Positions 45,766-54,579 of a stretch of DNA of 64,000 nt are shown here, piece after piece. The notes beneath the pieces are model-generated. The model did no database searches. It was not told where the DNA came from and saw nothing but the letters and a program-made list of their open reading frames with translations. The stretch's first letter is position 1. Every line of letters begins with the position of its first letter. Source of the stretch: Vreelandella zhanjiangensis DSM 21076 (lineage in GTDB: Bacteria > Pseudomonadota > Gammaproteobacteria > Pseudomonadales > Halomonadaceae); assembly GCF_000377665.1 (NCBI RefSeq), contig NZ_KB898650.1, positions 124,001 to 188,000 on the forward strand, in the 5' to 3' direction. The translations under genes and the position numbers were made by a program.

Positions 45766-46845
45766 ATGAAATACCGTCCATTAGGGAATTCAGGACTGCT
45801 GGTATCCGAGATTGTGCTGGGTACCGTACCGTTTGGCGGAAGTGGAGGCTTTGAAAAAGCGGCAAGCGTTGATGTAGAAGTCGCGCGGCGCCAGATCGAT
45901 ATGGCGATTGATGCCGGGGTTAACCTGATCGATACTGCCGACCTTTACTCCATGGGCGAGTCGGAAGAGATTGTAGGCAAGGCGCTGGGCAGCAAGCGTC
46001 AGGACATCATTCTAGCCTCCAAAGCGCGTAGCCCAATGGGCGATAACCCCAACCACAGCGGTTTTTCACGCTATCACTTGATCAATGCTTGTGAAGCCAG
46101 CCTGAAACGCCTGGGTACTGACCATATCGACCTGTACCAGATGCACAACTGGGACGGCGTCACGCCGGTCGAAGAGATGCTGTATGCGCTGGATCATCTG
46201 GTGCAAAGCGGCAAGATCCGCTACTACGGCACCTCCAACTTTACCGGCTGGCAGATGATGAAGACCATCGGCAAGGCCGAACTGCATAATCTGGTCAAAC
46301 CCATCAGCCAGCAGATTTACTACACGCCGGAATCTCGTGAGGCCGAGTATGAGCTGATGCCATTAGCCATCGATCAGAATATTGGCACGTTGGTATGGGG
46401 GCCGCTGGGTGAAGGCTTGTTCAATGGCAAGGTACGCCGTGGCCAGAAAGCGCCCGAAGGCACCCGCCAGGGCAACGGTTGGCCCGAGCCCTATGTGCAT
46501 GACATGGAGCGCGCTTACGATATCATCGAGCTATTAGCGGAGATTGGTGAAGCGCATGACGCCTCCATTCCTCGCACTTGCCTTGCTTGGCTGAAAGACC
46601 GTCCCGGCGTGACCTCGCTGATTGTCGGCGCGCGTAACGAAGAGCATCTGAAGGATGATCTGGCTGCCGCCGAGCTTACCCTGAGCCAGGAAGAGATTGA
46701 TCGCCTGGAAGCCGCCACACGCCCAGCTCCACTTTACCCTTACTGGCATCGCGTCGTGGCCGGTATGGATCGTATCGACAAGGCCGAACAGCCGTTTATC
46801 GATAACTACCGCAAAACCATCGATAACCGTAACGATGAACGCTAA
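45766..46845 (+). CDS. Aldo/keto reductase
   Basis: A 359-residue NADPH-dependent TIM-barrel reductase. GVNLIDTADLYSMGESEEIVGKAL contains the catalytic Asp and Tyr; ILASKAR the catalytic lysine; YQMHNWD the histidine strand; and SLIVGARNEEHL the cofactor motif. AGGGAG lies eleven bases before the ATG. Substrate unknown. Confidence 0.9.
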   Translation: MKYRPLGNSGLLVSEIVLGTVPFGGSGGFEKAASVDVEVARRQIDMAIDAGVNLIDTADLYSMGESEEIVGKALGSKRQDIILASKARSPMGDNPNHSGFSRYHLINACEASLKRLGTDHIDLYQMHNWDGVTPVEEMLYALDHLVQSGKIRYYGTSNFTGWQMMKTIGKAELHNLVKPISQQIYYTPESREAEYELMPLAIDQNIGTLVWGPLGEGLFNGKVRRGQKAPEGTRQGNGWPEPYVHDMERAYDIIELLAEIGEAHDASIPRTCLAWLKDRPGVTSLIVGARNEEHLKDDLAAAELTLSQEEIDRLEAATRPAPLYPYWHRVVAGMDRIDKAEQPFIDNYRKTIDNRNDER

Positions 46846-46852
46846 AGGCAAG

Positions 46853-46879
46853 CTACCGGCGAAGATGCTCCGCCGGTAG
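46853..46879 (+). terminator. Hairpin after the aldo/keto reductase gene
   Basis: CTACCGGCG pairs with CGCCGGTAG around a short loop, seven bases after the stop codon. No T-tract follows, so this is a weak terminator or mRNA end. Confidence 0.45.
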
Positions 46880-46906
46880 TGGTTCGTTACTACGTTAAAA
46901 ACATGC

Positions 46907-46939
46907 CAAAAAGTCGGTATGGAATTACCCATACCGACT
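46907..46939 (-). terminator. Intrinsic terminator of the porin gene
   Basis: AGTCGGTATGG pairs with CCATACCGACT around six bases; on the minus strand the stem is followed by TTTTT (complement of 46907-46912). It lies about 50 bases after the porin stop. Confidence 0.82.
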
Positions 46940-46985
46940 CAAGATCGAAGTAAAGCTTAAAACAGTAACGAACCCACGTTAGCCA

Positions 46986-47987
46986 TTAGAAGTGATAACG
47001 AGCACCTACCGCGTAATACAGGTCTTCGTCGTAATCGTTAACGGCATCGAGATTTCTGTCGTTAAGCTCTAGGAACATATCGAAGTTTTTGGTCAGTTGG
47101 TACATCGAGCCTAGTGCCCAAGCGTTACGGTCGCTGTCAGCATTGTCTACTTCGATGTTGTAGTAGTCGGCGAAGAATTTCCACGAATCGTAAATATAAG
47201 TGGCACCTACACCAATTTTATCAAAACCGCCGCCATAGACGTCGTTATCATCACGTGTCTCATAACCTACACGTGCAGAAAGAGAATCGTTAATAATGAA
47301 AGCTGCCGTCGCGCCGAAACGCGTTTCACCGTTACCACCACCACGAACGGTATCTTCAACATAACCCAGCGCTAAACGAGCCGGACCTGTTTCATAAACC
47401 ACGCCACCCTGTGTAGCAATAACGCTACCTTCATCCGTTTGTGCAGCTTCTGTTAAGCCGCGCTCAGAGAAGTGTTTGGCAGAAATGACGGCCTGGAAAC
47501 CATTCATTTTGGGCGTTTTATAGCCGATTGAATCGCCACGTGCCTGCACGCCGCCGCCTGCAAACTCATAGCCGCGCTCAACATAAACGTCGAAGGGAGT
47601 CATGACGTAGTTGTCGAAGTAGCTGTTGTAGTTACCCGCCATGAACGTACCGAACTGCTGGCTTTCTAACCCCAGGTAGCTGTTACGAACTTCATCAAAG
47701 CCGGGGCTGCTACGCTCGTCAGCTTTAAAACGCCACTCTACGCGAGCAAAAGCGCGTAGGTCAGTCGTGATTTGATGGCCAGCAGTAATACGCAGGCGTG
47801 AACCAAAGTTGCGGAATTCTTCGCCGTTATCTACACCGTTTTTAACACCACCCCCCTCAAAACCCATGGCGATACGGCCATAAATATCAAGCGTAGTGCC
47901 GTCTTGATCGTAAACCATAGCGGCTTGTGCTGCAGAGGCGCCTAATAAACCGCAAACTGCTAACGCCAGTGTCGTTTTCTTAAACAT
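46986..47987 (-). CDS. General porin (Gram-negative trimeric porin)
   Basis: A 333-residue outer-membrane beta-barrel. ATG at 47987 gives a clean signal peptide (MFKKTTLALAVCGLLGASAAQA). Alternating strands, many aspartates, and the terminal phenylalanine in YYAVGARYHF for BAM recognition are classic. The mature N-terminus VYDQDGTTLDIYGRIAMG is typical of Proteobacterial porins in the OmpC/porin_4 group. Probably the major porin for small solutes. Confidence 0.92.
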   Translation of the reverse strand: MFKKTTLALAVCGLLGASAAQAAMVYDQDGTTLDIYGRIAMGFEGGGVKNGVDNGEEFRNFGSRLRITAGHQITTDLRAFARVEWRFKADERSSPGFDEVRNSYLGLESQQFGTFMAGNYNSYFDNYVMTPFDVYVERGYEFAGGGVQARGDSIGYKTPKMNGFQAVISAKHFSERGLTEAAQTDEGSVIATQGGVVYETGPARLALGYVEDTVRGGGNGETRFGATAAFIINDSLSARVGYETRDDNDVYGGGFDKIGVGATYIYDSWKFFADYYNIEVDNADSDRNAWALGSMYQLTKNFDMFLELNDRNLDAVNDYDEDLYYAVGARYHF

Positions 47988-48304
47988 GTTCGATCCCGTT
48001 GAAGTAGTCATATATTTTTTTAATAAAAAGACTTTAAAAAAGAGTAGAGGTCGTTTAACGCCTCAACGCAGCAGATAGTAGTAGGTATATATTTCATTTA
48101 TTTTAAAGTTTTAATATTTTCTAACCACTTAGGATTAATATTTAATTTTTAACAATGTCGTCGTCAAAGCGTAACAAGGACCGGCTATGACAATTTATTA
48201 ATTATTATTTGCGAAAGTGTCATCGCTTGTTCACTACCTTGACTTGGCAGTGTCACTGTCCCCTACCACACTAAGTTAAAATGTGATTAAGGGACGGATC
48301 GCTT
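47988..48304 (-). promoter_or_regulatory. AT-rich porin leader and promoter
   Basis: No gene is seen. On the minus strand TTGACG (48162-48167) and TAAATA (48139-48144) are separated by 17 bases, a good sigma-70 promoter with a leader of about 145 bases before the porin ATG. The leader is strikingly AT-rich, as is common for highly expressed porins. The divergent glycosyltransferase gene starts at 48305. Confidence 0.5.
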
Positions 48305-49468
48305 ATGCGGCTTTGTATCGTTAGCGAAACATGGTCACCAGAGATTAACGGTGTTGCCCATACCTTGAGCCGCTTGCACCAAGAGCTCAGGCGCCAAGGG
48401 GTTTCCGTTGATGTTATTCGCCCAAAACCGCGCGTCGAGGGAAAGGCGCCAGATGTACAGCATGAGCTTCAGGTTAACCGCTTGGCCGTACCGGGTTATG
48501 CCGAGGTGCAAGTCGGCTTAACCAGACCTTCCAAGCTGAACCGCTTTTGGAGCCAGCACCGCCCTGACGTTATCTACCTGGCGACCCAAGGCCCACTCGG
48601 CTGGGCAGCACGCCAAGCCGCACACCAATTAAATATTCCGCTGGTGGCAGGCTGGCATACCAACTTTGATCATTATTGCCATGATTACGGCGTCCCTTGG
48701 CTAGAACCAGCGGCGCGTCGCTACCTGCGCTATTTCCATAATGGCTGCCAACTCACTCTGGTTCCTACCCAGCTACAGGCCGAAGCCTTAAGCCAACAGG
48801 GCATTCATGACGTTCACGTGATGTCACGAGGAATTGAGGGAGAGCGTTTCTCACCCGCGTATCGGGATACCGCCCTGCGCCAGCAGTGGGGTGTGAGCGC
48901 TCACCAACCCGTTGCACTTTACGTAGGCCGACTGGCCCTGGAGAAAAACCTCACGCTGCTGCAAGAAACCTTACAAGCCATGCGCGAGGTACGCCCCGAT
49001 ATGGCCCAGGTGATTGTGGGCGATGGGCCTGCGCGAGCTCAGCTTGAGAAAGCCCTTCCTGAGGCGCACTTCACCGGGTTTGTGGAGAAGCATGAGCTGG
49101 CACGCCATTACGCCAGTGCAGACCTGTTTGTCTTTCCTTCACTGTCAGAGACCTGGGGCAACGTAGTTGCCGAGGCAATGGCCAGCGGCCTTGCCGTGGT
49201 GGCTTATCGGCACGCGGCAAGCGCTGAGCTAATTCAAAATGGCCATAATGGTATTACCGTTACCCCTGACGACAGGGAAGCGTTTCAACAAGCGGCTGTC
49301 GAGCTTTGCCAACATCCCGCCGACTACGCGCGCATAGGCCGTGTCGCGCGTCTTCGCGCACTTGAGCAAAGCTGGTCGGGCATCGCGGATCAGTTTATGC
49401 AGTACCTCCACCAAGCCCAAGAGGCCCACCATGCGTCCACGCCCGCTTGTCGTATTCGCTCGTCTTGA
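48305..49468 (+). CDS. GT4-type glycosyltransferase (MgtA-like)
   Basis: A 387-residue GT-B enzyme. It starts LCIVSETWSPEINGVAHTL, with the family's GV motif in the acceptor half; VALYVGRLALEKNLTLL and LFVFPSLSETWGNVVAEAMASGLAVVAY are the donor-site motifs (E-x7-E). Relatives transfer mannose or glucose to lipids. AAGGGACGG precedes the ATG. The last 38 bases overlap a PAP2 phosphatase gene. Confidence 0.86.
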   Translation: MRLCIVSETWSPEINGVAHTLSRLHQELRRQGVSVDVIRPKPRVEGKAPDVQHELQVNRLAVPGYAEVQVGLTRPSKLNRFWSQHRPDVIYLATQGPLGWAARQAAHQLNIPLVAGWHTNFDHYCHDYGVPWLEPAARRYLRYFHNGCQLTLVPTQLQAEALSQQGIHDVHVMSRGIEGERFSPAYRDTALRQQWGVSAHQPVALYVGRLALEKNLTLLQETLQAMREVRPDMAQVIVGDGPARAQLEKALPEAHFTGFVEKHELARHYASADLFVFPSLSETWGNVVAEAMASGLAVVAYRHAASAELIQNGHNGITVTPDDREAFQQAAVELCQHPADYARIGRVARLRALEQSWSGIADQFMQYLHQAQEAHHASTPACRIRSS

Positions 49469-49970
49469 CCTGCTTGAATGGCAGCTTTGCCAGCGCGTTA
49501 CACGGCTCAATCTGTTCCGCCCCTGGCGAATTGTCTTGCAGGCCGCAAGCCGCCTGGGCGACTGGCCGATATGGGTCCTGCTGATCGCCGCGCAGCCTTG
49601 GCTACAGCCTGACGGTATTTGGCGGATAGTCCAGTACACCAGTATCGCGCTGGCGGCGATGCTGGTGTATCGGCTGATTAAAACGCGGCTATGTCGCGAG
49701 CGGCCTTTTATTACTTACCTGGGTGGCGTGCATTGCGGCGAACCGGCGCGCGACCGCTACAGCTTTCCCAGTGGCCATACCATGCATGCTGTCTTGTTCA
49801 GCGTGCTGGTCGCCGCACACACGCCCTGGCTTTTACCGCTGGTACTGCCTTTGGCCTTGCTGATTGCAATATCACGCGTTGGGCTTGGGCTGCATTACAT
49901 CAGCGATGTTATCGCTGGCGGCGCGATTGGTTATGGCTTTGCTTTTCTTAGTCTTTATTGGATGGGCTGA
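49431..49970 (+). CDS. PAP2-family membrane phosphatase
   Basis: A 179-residue integral membrane protein with the three phosphatase motifs KTRLCRERPF, SFPSGHTMH and SRVGLGLHYISD. PAP2 enzymes dephosphorylate lipid phosphates or undecaprenyl pyrophosphate. The start at 49431 overlaps the glycosyltransferase, so the two are translationally coupled and likely modify the same lipid. Confidence 0.87.
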   Translation: MRPRPLVVFARLDLLEWQLCQRVTRLNLFRPWRIVLQAASRLGDWPIWVLLIAAQPWLQPDGIWRIVQYTSIALAAMLVYRLIKTRLCRERPFITYLGGVHCGEPARDRYSFPSGHTMHAVLFSVLVAAHTPWLLPLVLPLALLIAISRVGLGLHYISDVIAGGAIGYGFAFLSLYWMG

Positions 49971-50080
49971 AGTAAACTTTTCGCCATTTTGACGGTTAGA
50001 CGCTAGATTAAAACCAACTCTGTCATTTAAGCGGTCTTGCTAGGGCTTTTGGCCTTACGCATTCATTAGGGAGCGATGTA

Positions 50081-51526
50081 ATGACCATGACGGTTGGTGA
50101 ACTTTTTGTAGCGCTTGTCATCATTGCGCTAGCGCTCGTGGTGAGTAATGCGTTGAGGCTTAGGCTCGCGTGGCTACGCAAGCTCTTTCTACCCAGTTCG
50201 GTGATCGCCGGGCTGATACTTCTATTGATGGGGCCGGATGTAATCGGTCGCCTGACGCCTACCTTTTTTGAAGAAAGCCCCGGGCTGTTTCCTGCCTATG
50301 TACAAGAGAGCTGGGCGGCCTTGCCGGGTCTGTTGATTAACGTCGTGTTTGCCGCTCTGTTTATTGGCAAGGCCATTCCGGGCCTGCGCACTATCTGGCT
50401 GCGTGCCGGGCCTCAGGTCGTGGTAGGCCAAACCATGGCCTGGGGGCAATATGTCGTAGGCCTTACCCTGGCGCTGTTGGTACTCACGCCGTTTTTTAAC
50501 ATGAACCCGATGGTGGGCGCGCTCATTGAGATTGGCTTTGAAGGCGGCCACGGCACGGCAGCCGGCATGGCGGATACGTTCGCCGACCTGGGCTTTGAAG
50601 AAGGTGCTGACCTGGCGCTGGGGCTAGCGACCGTCGGGATTGTTGCCGGTGTGCTCATCGGCACCCTGATGATCAATATCGCCGCCCGCCGCGGAGTGAT
50701 TACCCCCAGCAAAGAGAACGATGAGCCTGATGACCTGATTCGTGAAGATGAGCGCCCTTCTGCACAAGAATTTAGTGAGTTCAAAAAAGACCTTACCCTT
50801 GAAGCAGGCACTACCGACCCGCTTAGCCTGCATATCGGCTTAGTGGGTATCGCCATTTTAATTGGCTGGCTGCTACTGTCGGGCCTGCAGTGGATCGAGC
50901 AGGTTACCTGGGCACGTAATGATGGCCTTGAGATATTAGCCCACGTGCCGCTGTTTCCGATTGCGATGATCGGCGGGGTAATCGTTCAATTAGTGGTCAC
51001 GCGCTTTGGTCTGGAGCATCACGTCTCCACCCGTACGATGGCACGCATCGCGGGTACGGCGCTCGACTTCACCATCGTGGCGGCACTGGCCACGCTGTCA
51101 CTTACCACCCTGGGTGAATACTTTCTGCCGTTTTTGCTGCTGTCGGTGGCAGGTATCGCCTGGGGATTATTCGTGCTGATTGTGATTGCCCCCCGCGTTA
51201 TTCCCGAAAACTGGTTTGAGCGGGGCGTGGGCGATTTTGGCCAATCCATGGGGGTAACGGTAACCGGCTTACTACTTATGAGAATGGCCGACCCCAGCAA
51301 CAAATCCGGTGCGCTTGAAAGCTTTGGCTACAAGCAGCTTATGTTTGAGCCAATTGTAGGGGGCGGGTTATTTACCGCAGCAGCCCTGCCCTTGATTGCT
51401 GAGTTTGGTCCGCTGGCCATACTGATATTTACCGCCATATTAACCATTGGCTGGCTGCTGTTCGGACTGCTGTATTTTGGCCGCATGGTGCCTGAAAGAG
51501 GTCGTGGGCGCTGGCAGAAAAAGTAG
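50081..51526 (+). CDS. GltS-like sodium:glutamate symporter
   Basis: A 481-residue membrane carrier with two inverted halves. PSSVIAGLILLLMGPDVIG and FEGGHGTAAGMADTFADLG are ESS/GltS family motifs; the second is the re-entrant glycine-rich loop. A hydrophilic central loop at ~200-240 makes it longer than E. coli GltS. GGGAG lies nine bases before the ATG. Glutamate is a reasonable substrate but not proven. Confidence 0.85.
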   Translation: MTMTVGELFVALVIIALALVVSNALRLRLAWLRKLFLPSSVIAGLILLLMGPDVIGRLTPTFFEESPGLFPAYVQESWAALPGLLINVVFAALFIGKAIPGLRTIWLRAGPQVVVGQTMAWGQYVVGLTLALLVLTPFFNMNPMVGALIEIGFEGGHGTAAGMADTFADLGFEEGADLALGLATVGIVAGVLIGTLMINIAARRGVITPSKENDEPDDLIREDERPSAQEFSEFKKDLTLEAGTTDPLSLHIGLVGIAILIGWLLLSGLQWIEQVTWARNDGLEILAHVPLFPIAMIGGVIVQLVVTRFGLEHHVSTRTMARIAGTALDFTIVAALATLSLTTLGEYFLPFLLLSVAGIAWGLFVLIVIAPRVIPENWFERGVGDFGQSMGVTVTGLLLMRMADPSNKSGALESFGYKQLMFEPIVGGGLFTAAALPLIAEFGPLAILIFTAILTIGWLLFGLLYFGRMVPERGRGRWQKK

Positions 51527-51584
51527 TGGCTATCAGCCTCCAACCCCTACCTTGGTCACTCTCCAACGCTGTATGGAGCGCGAT

Positions 51585-51620
51585 AAAAAAACCATGCCCG
51601 CTTTCGCGGGCATGGTTTTT
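51585..51620. terminator. Bidirectional intrinsic terminator
   Basis: ACCATGCCCGC pairs with GCGGGCATGGT around TTTC, with an A-tract before and a T-tract after, so it works on both strands. It separates the GltS-like gene from the convergent 43-aa gene. Confidence 0.9.
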
Positions 51621-51668
51621 GGTTAGATCTACTCTTAGCGCGGTAGCACGATTAATCGATCATTACGC

Positions 51669-51800
51669 TCAGATATCGGGGGGCATATCTTCGCGGTCTT
51701 CCGTTACCACCATAAATGAGGTTTTAAACATCATGTACAAGCCGATAGCCGAAAACCCCAAGAACAGCACGAACATGCATAACATCAGTACCATCGCCAT
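51669..51800 (-). CDS. Small membrane protein, 43 aa
   Basis: A very short gene. ATG at 51800 is preceded by AGGG about ten bases upstream; the translation starts MAMVLMLCMFVLFLGF and forms one hydrophobic helix of about 25 residues, followed by a charged tail TEDREDMPPDI. It shares the terminator at 51585-51620 with the convergent transporter gene. Homology unknown; presence of a matched ribosome site, single membrane helix and terminator support it. Confidence 0.6.
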   Translation of the reverse strand: MAMVLMLCMFVLFLGFSAIGLYMMFKTSFMVVTEDREDMPPDI

Positions 51801-52259
51801 AACGCTTGTCCCTGAAAATACGCGGCTGTTGCGTTTTCGTTTTCTAACCGCTTAGATTTAGTATGACGAAAGGATAGACTAAATCGGTGTATTCATCTGT
51901 ACAGAGACTATGCAAATTATAATTAACAATCAATAATGTTATAAGAATCAGCAAGTTGTAAAAAATACCCAACGCAAAAAAACCACCTCGCTTACGCGAA
52001 ATGGTCATTTTGCATCTCCACCGTCCTTGGCTTCGACGATTAACGTATCCGTACGTTAATACAATTGAGCGGAATGAGCGTCCTTTTAACTCCCGTGTTC
52101 TTCTACTTGGCTCCTGCCTTCCCTAATTTCCTATCATCCCGCTCACACTGTTACTACTTAGGTATTGCAGGTAGCGGGCCAACATGCCGTATAAAACAAA
52201 AATCATTTAATAAACAACATCTTAATGTAAAAAACATCAATGCCGGAAGGAGCCTTAAA
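51801..52259. other. Intergenic region rich in A/T with palindrome
   Basis: I see no gene in these 459 bases apart from possible start signals for the next features. It contains the palindrome at 52039-52060 and several runs of A. Any longer frame here begins with TTG and has no ribosome site. Confidence 0.6.
52039..52060. repeat. Short palindrome
   Basis: ATTAACGTA at 52039-52047 and TACGTTAAT at 52052-52060 are perfect inverted arms around TCCG. It could be an operator or a small hairpin. Confidence 0.5.
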
Positions 52260-52421
52260 ATGTTTTTAACATGTATAAAAAAGACACATGAGACATATGC
52301 ACACGTACCATTCTCGCCATTGTGGTTAAATCAGTGGCACGACGAACAAACACGGCTTATTTTACGTATTGTTGTAATGAACTGCTTCTGCCCGGCCGCT
52401 TTGCCGGGCTTGCCTACCTGA
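52260..52421 (+). CDS. Possible 53-aa peptide
   Basis: ATG at 52260 has GGAAGGAG eight bases upstream, an unusually good site, and reads MFLTCIKKTHETYAHV... to PGLPT. The sequence has no recognised family and its end runs into a GC-rich hairpin upstream of the entericidin gene, so it may be noise. Confidence 0.25.
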   Translation: MFLTCIKKTHETYAHVPFSPLWLNQWHDEQTRLILRIVVMNCFCPAALPGLPT

Positions 52422-52434
52422 AGGGAACGACACT

Positions 52435-52569
52435 ATGAAACGCATCATGGCGATTGGTCTTCTAATGACCACCCTGGTTCTGATTATTAGCGGTTGTAAT
52501 ACGATTCGTGGCGCCGGTGAAGACATTGAGCAGGGCGGCCAGGCCATTCAAAGTTCAGCGAGCAGCTAA
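52435..52569 (+). CDS. Entericidin-like small lipoprotein
   Basis: A 44-residue protein: signal segment MKRIMAIGLLMTTLVLIISGC with C21 as the lipidated cysteine, then the entericidin pattern NTIRGAGEDIEQGGQAIQ. AAGGGAACG precedes the ATG. Entericidins are small membrane lipoproteins (EcnA/EcnB) linked to stress or toxin-antitoxin-like activity in E. coli; only one is present here. Confidence 0.85.
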   Translation: MKRIMAIGLLMTTLVLIISGCNTIRGAGEDIEQGGQAIQSSASS

Positions 52570-52574
52570 TCATT

Positions 52575-53120
52575 ATGATGACCGTCTACCTTTCTCATGG
52601 CTTGGAAAGCGGGCCCGGCGCCTTAAAGATCCAGGCGCTAAAAGGCATTGCTGAAAAGTTCGATGACTGTGAGCCGGTCGTCATGGATTACCGCGGGATG
52701 GCAGAACCGCCCCAGCGTTTAAATCACTTGCTGGCCACAATGGCAAAACGCAACGCCACACCCGGCAGCTGCGTGCTAGCAGGCTCAAGCTTAGGGGGCT
52801 GGCTAAGCGCCGCGGTTAGCGCCCAGCAGCCTTTGCTGGGCTGCTTTTTACTCGCCCCCGCACTGGGCTTGCCAGACTACCCTGAAACCTCACCGACCAT
52901 TCAGGCCCGCCTTACGCATATCATCCATGGCTGGCAGGATGACGTAGTGCTGCCAGGCCCCGTGATTGAGCGCGCCCGGTTGCAGCGCCTTTCACTGCGC
53001 ATGGTCGATGATGATCATCGCCTGCATGCAAGCCTGGATACCATCTTAAGTGATTTCGAACGCTTCCTGGCTGACTGCCAAGCGCTTGACCAGCAGGCCA
53101 TTCAAGCGAGCGTGTCTTAA
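52575..53120 (+). CDS. YqiA/YcfP-like alpha/beta-hydrolase
   Basis: A 181-residue small esterase-type protein. YLSHGLESGPGALKIQAL holds the oxyanion-region HG motif, LAGSSLGGWLSAAV is the nucleophile elbow with serine, and the late DDDHRLH supplies the acid-histidine pair. Start at 52575 or 52578. Substrates of the family are poorly defined. It begins six bases after the entericidin gene. Confidence 0.82.
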   Translation: MMTVYLSHGLESGPGALKIQALKGIAEKFDDCEPVVMDYRGMAEPPQRLNHLLATMAKRNATPGSCVLAGSSLGGWLSAAVSAQQPLLGCFLLAPALGLPDYPETSPTIQARLTHIIHGWQDDVVLPGPVIERARLQRLSLRMVDDDHRLHASLDTILSDFERFLADCQALDQQAIQASVS

Positions 53121-53151
53121 GCAAGCATCTCTTATGCGAGCAAGCGCTTAT

Positions 53152-54579
53152 TTATTCGTCCGCAAGCGCGGGCAGCAGCGTTTTTAATTTGCGCGTTAAC
53201 GTATTACGCCCCCAGCCCAGCAGCTCGGCGGCTTCGCCTTTGCGCCCGCCGGTATGCTTTAACGCGGTTTCAATTAAAATGCGCTCGAAGTCAGGTACCG
53301 CTTCTTCCAGTAGATGCGTATGCCCTTCAGCCAGCGCGTGGTCGGCCCACTCCCGAAATGCCGAGCGCCAGTCGCCATGCACACTGCTTTCCATGGAATT
53401 AGTCGTGCGCAGCTCGGGCGGCAAATCCTCCACTAAAATTTCACGTCCTGAGGCCATCACCGTTAGCCAGCGGCAAATATTTTCCAACTGGCGCACGTTA
53501 CCCGGCCATGACAGACGCGTTAAGTGCGCCTCGGCGTCAGCCGTCAGCACTTTGATATCGGTGGCGAGCTCTTTGGCGGCTTCGGCCAGAAAGTGGCGCG
53601 TTAGCCTGGGAATATCTTCACGACGTTCGGCCAAGCGTGGCAGATGAATACGAATCACGTTTAAGCGGTGAAAAAGATCCTCACGAAAGCGCCCGTCATC
53701 CACCAGCGACTCAAGGTTTTGGTGCGTGGCCGCGATAATACGCACATCAACCCTAACCGGCGTATGGCCGCCCACCCGGTAAAATTCCCCGTCAGCCAGC
53801 ACACGTAGCAAACGGGTCTGGGTTTCCGCAGGCATATCACCGATTTCATCCAGAAACAGCGTGCCGCCATTCGCTTGCTCAAACCGGCCCTGGCGCTGCG
53901 CCGCCGCCCCGGTAAAAGCGCCCTTCTCATGACCAAACAGTTCGGACTCAATAAGATCCCGAGGAATCGCCGCCATGTTCAGCGCAATAAACGGCTTACC
54001 AGCCCGGGGGCTATGCTGGTGCAGCGCCTGAGCAACACGCTCTTTACCCGTGCCCGACTCGCCGTTGATTAGTACCGTAATATGCGAATGCGAAAGCCGT
54101 CCGATAGCGCGAAACACCTCCTGCATGGCAGGCGCCTCGCCGATAATTTCTGCATTCAGGCCTTCAGGCACGCTAATCGGCCTTTGGCGCTCTCGGGCAT
54201 GAGCCACCGCTCGGCGCACCAGCGCCAGCGCCTCGTCGACATCAAACGGCTTGGGCAAGTATTCAAAGGCACCGCCCTGGTAGGAAGCCACGGCGCTATC
54301 CAGATCCGAGTGGGCCGTCATCACAATCACGGGCAGGTCCGGATGCGCTTCGCGAATTCGGGCCATTAAATCCAACCCATCAATGCCCGGCATACGAATA
54401 TCGGTTACCAGTACATCCGGCGGGTCTTCCAGCAGCCTGGCAAGCGCTGTGTCGGCCCGCTCGATACATTCCACGTCAAGGTCTGGCTGCGCCAGCGCGC
54501 GCTCAAGCACCCAGCGGATAGCGCGGTCATCATCCACAACGACCACCCGTGCAACATCGTTACGTGTCGCCTCAGTCAT
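53152..54579 (-). CDS. ntrC: Nitrogen regulator NtrC
   Basis: A 475-residue sigma-54 activator. Receiver ~1-120 with acceptor D60 ([10 protein letters not shown]); AAA+ ~145-385 with Walker A GESGTGKE and the sigma-54-contacting GAFTGA loop; C-terminal Fis-type helix-turn-helix in [22 protein letters not shown]. It activates glnA and other genes under nitrogen limitation after phosphorylation by NtrB. The ATG overlaps ntrB (ATGA). Confidence 0.96.
   Translation of the reverse strand: MTEATRNDVARVVVVDDDRAIRWVLERALAQPDLDVECIERADTALARLLEDPPDVLVTDIRMPGIDGLDLMARIREAHPDLPVIVMTAHSDLDSAVASYQGGAFEYLPKPFDVDEALALVRRAVAHARERQRPISVPEGLNAEIIGEAPAMQEVFRAIGRLSHSHITVLINGESGTGKERVAQALHQHSPRAGKPFIALNMAAIPRDLIESELFGHEKGAFTGAAAQRQGRFEQANGGTLFLDEIGDMPAETQTRLLRVLADGEFYRVGGHTPVRVDVRIIAATHQNLESLVDDGRFREDLFHRLNVIRIHLPRLAERREDIPRLTRHFLAEAAKELATDIKVLTADAEAHLTRLSWPGNVRQLENICRWLTVMASGREILVEDLPPELRTTNSMESSVHGDWRSAFREWADHALAEGHTHLLEEAVPDFERILIETALKHTGGRKGEAAELLGWGRNTLTRKLKTLLPALADE

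Noticed and set aside
52065-52259. Extension of the 53-aa frame upstream to a TTG start
   Set aside because: No ribosome site and low-complexity composition; only the ATG at 52260 is even weakly supported.
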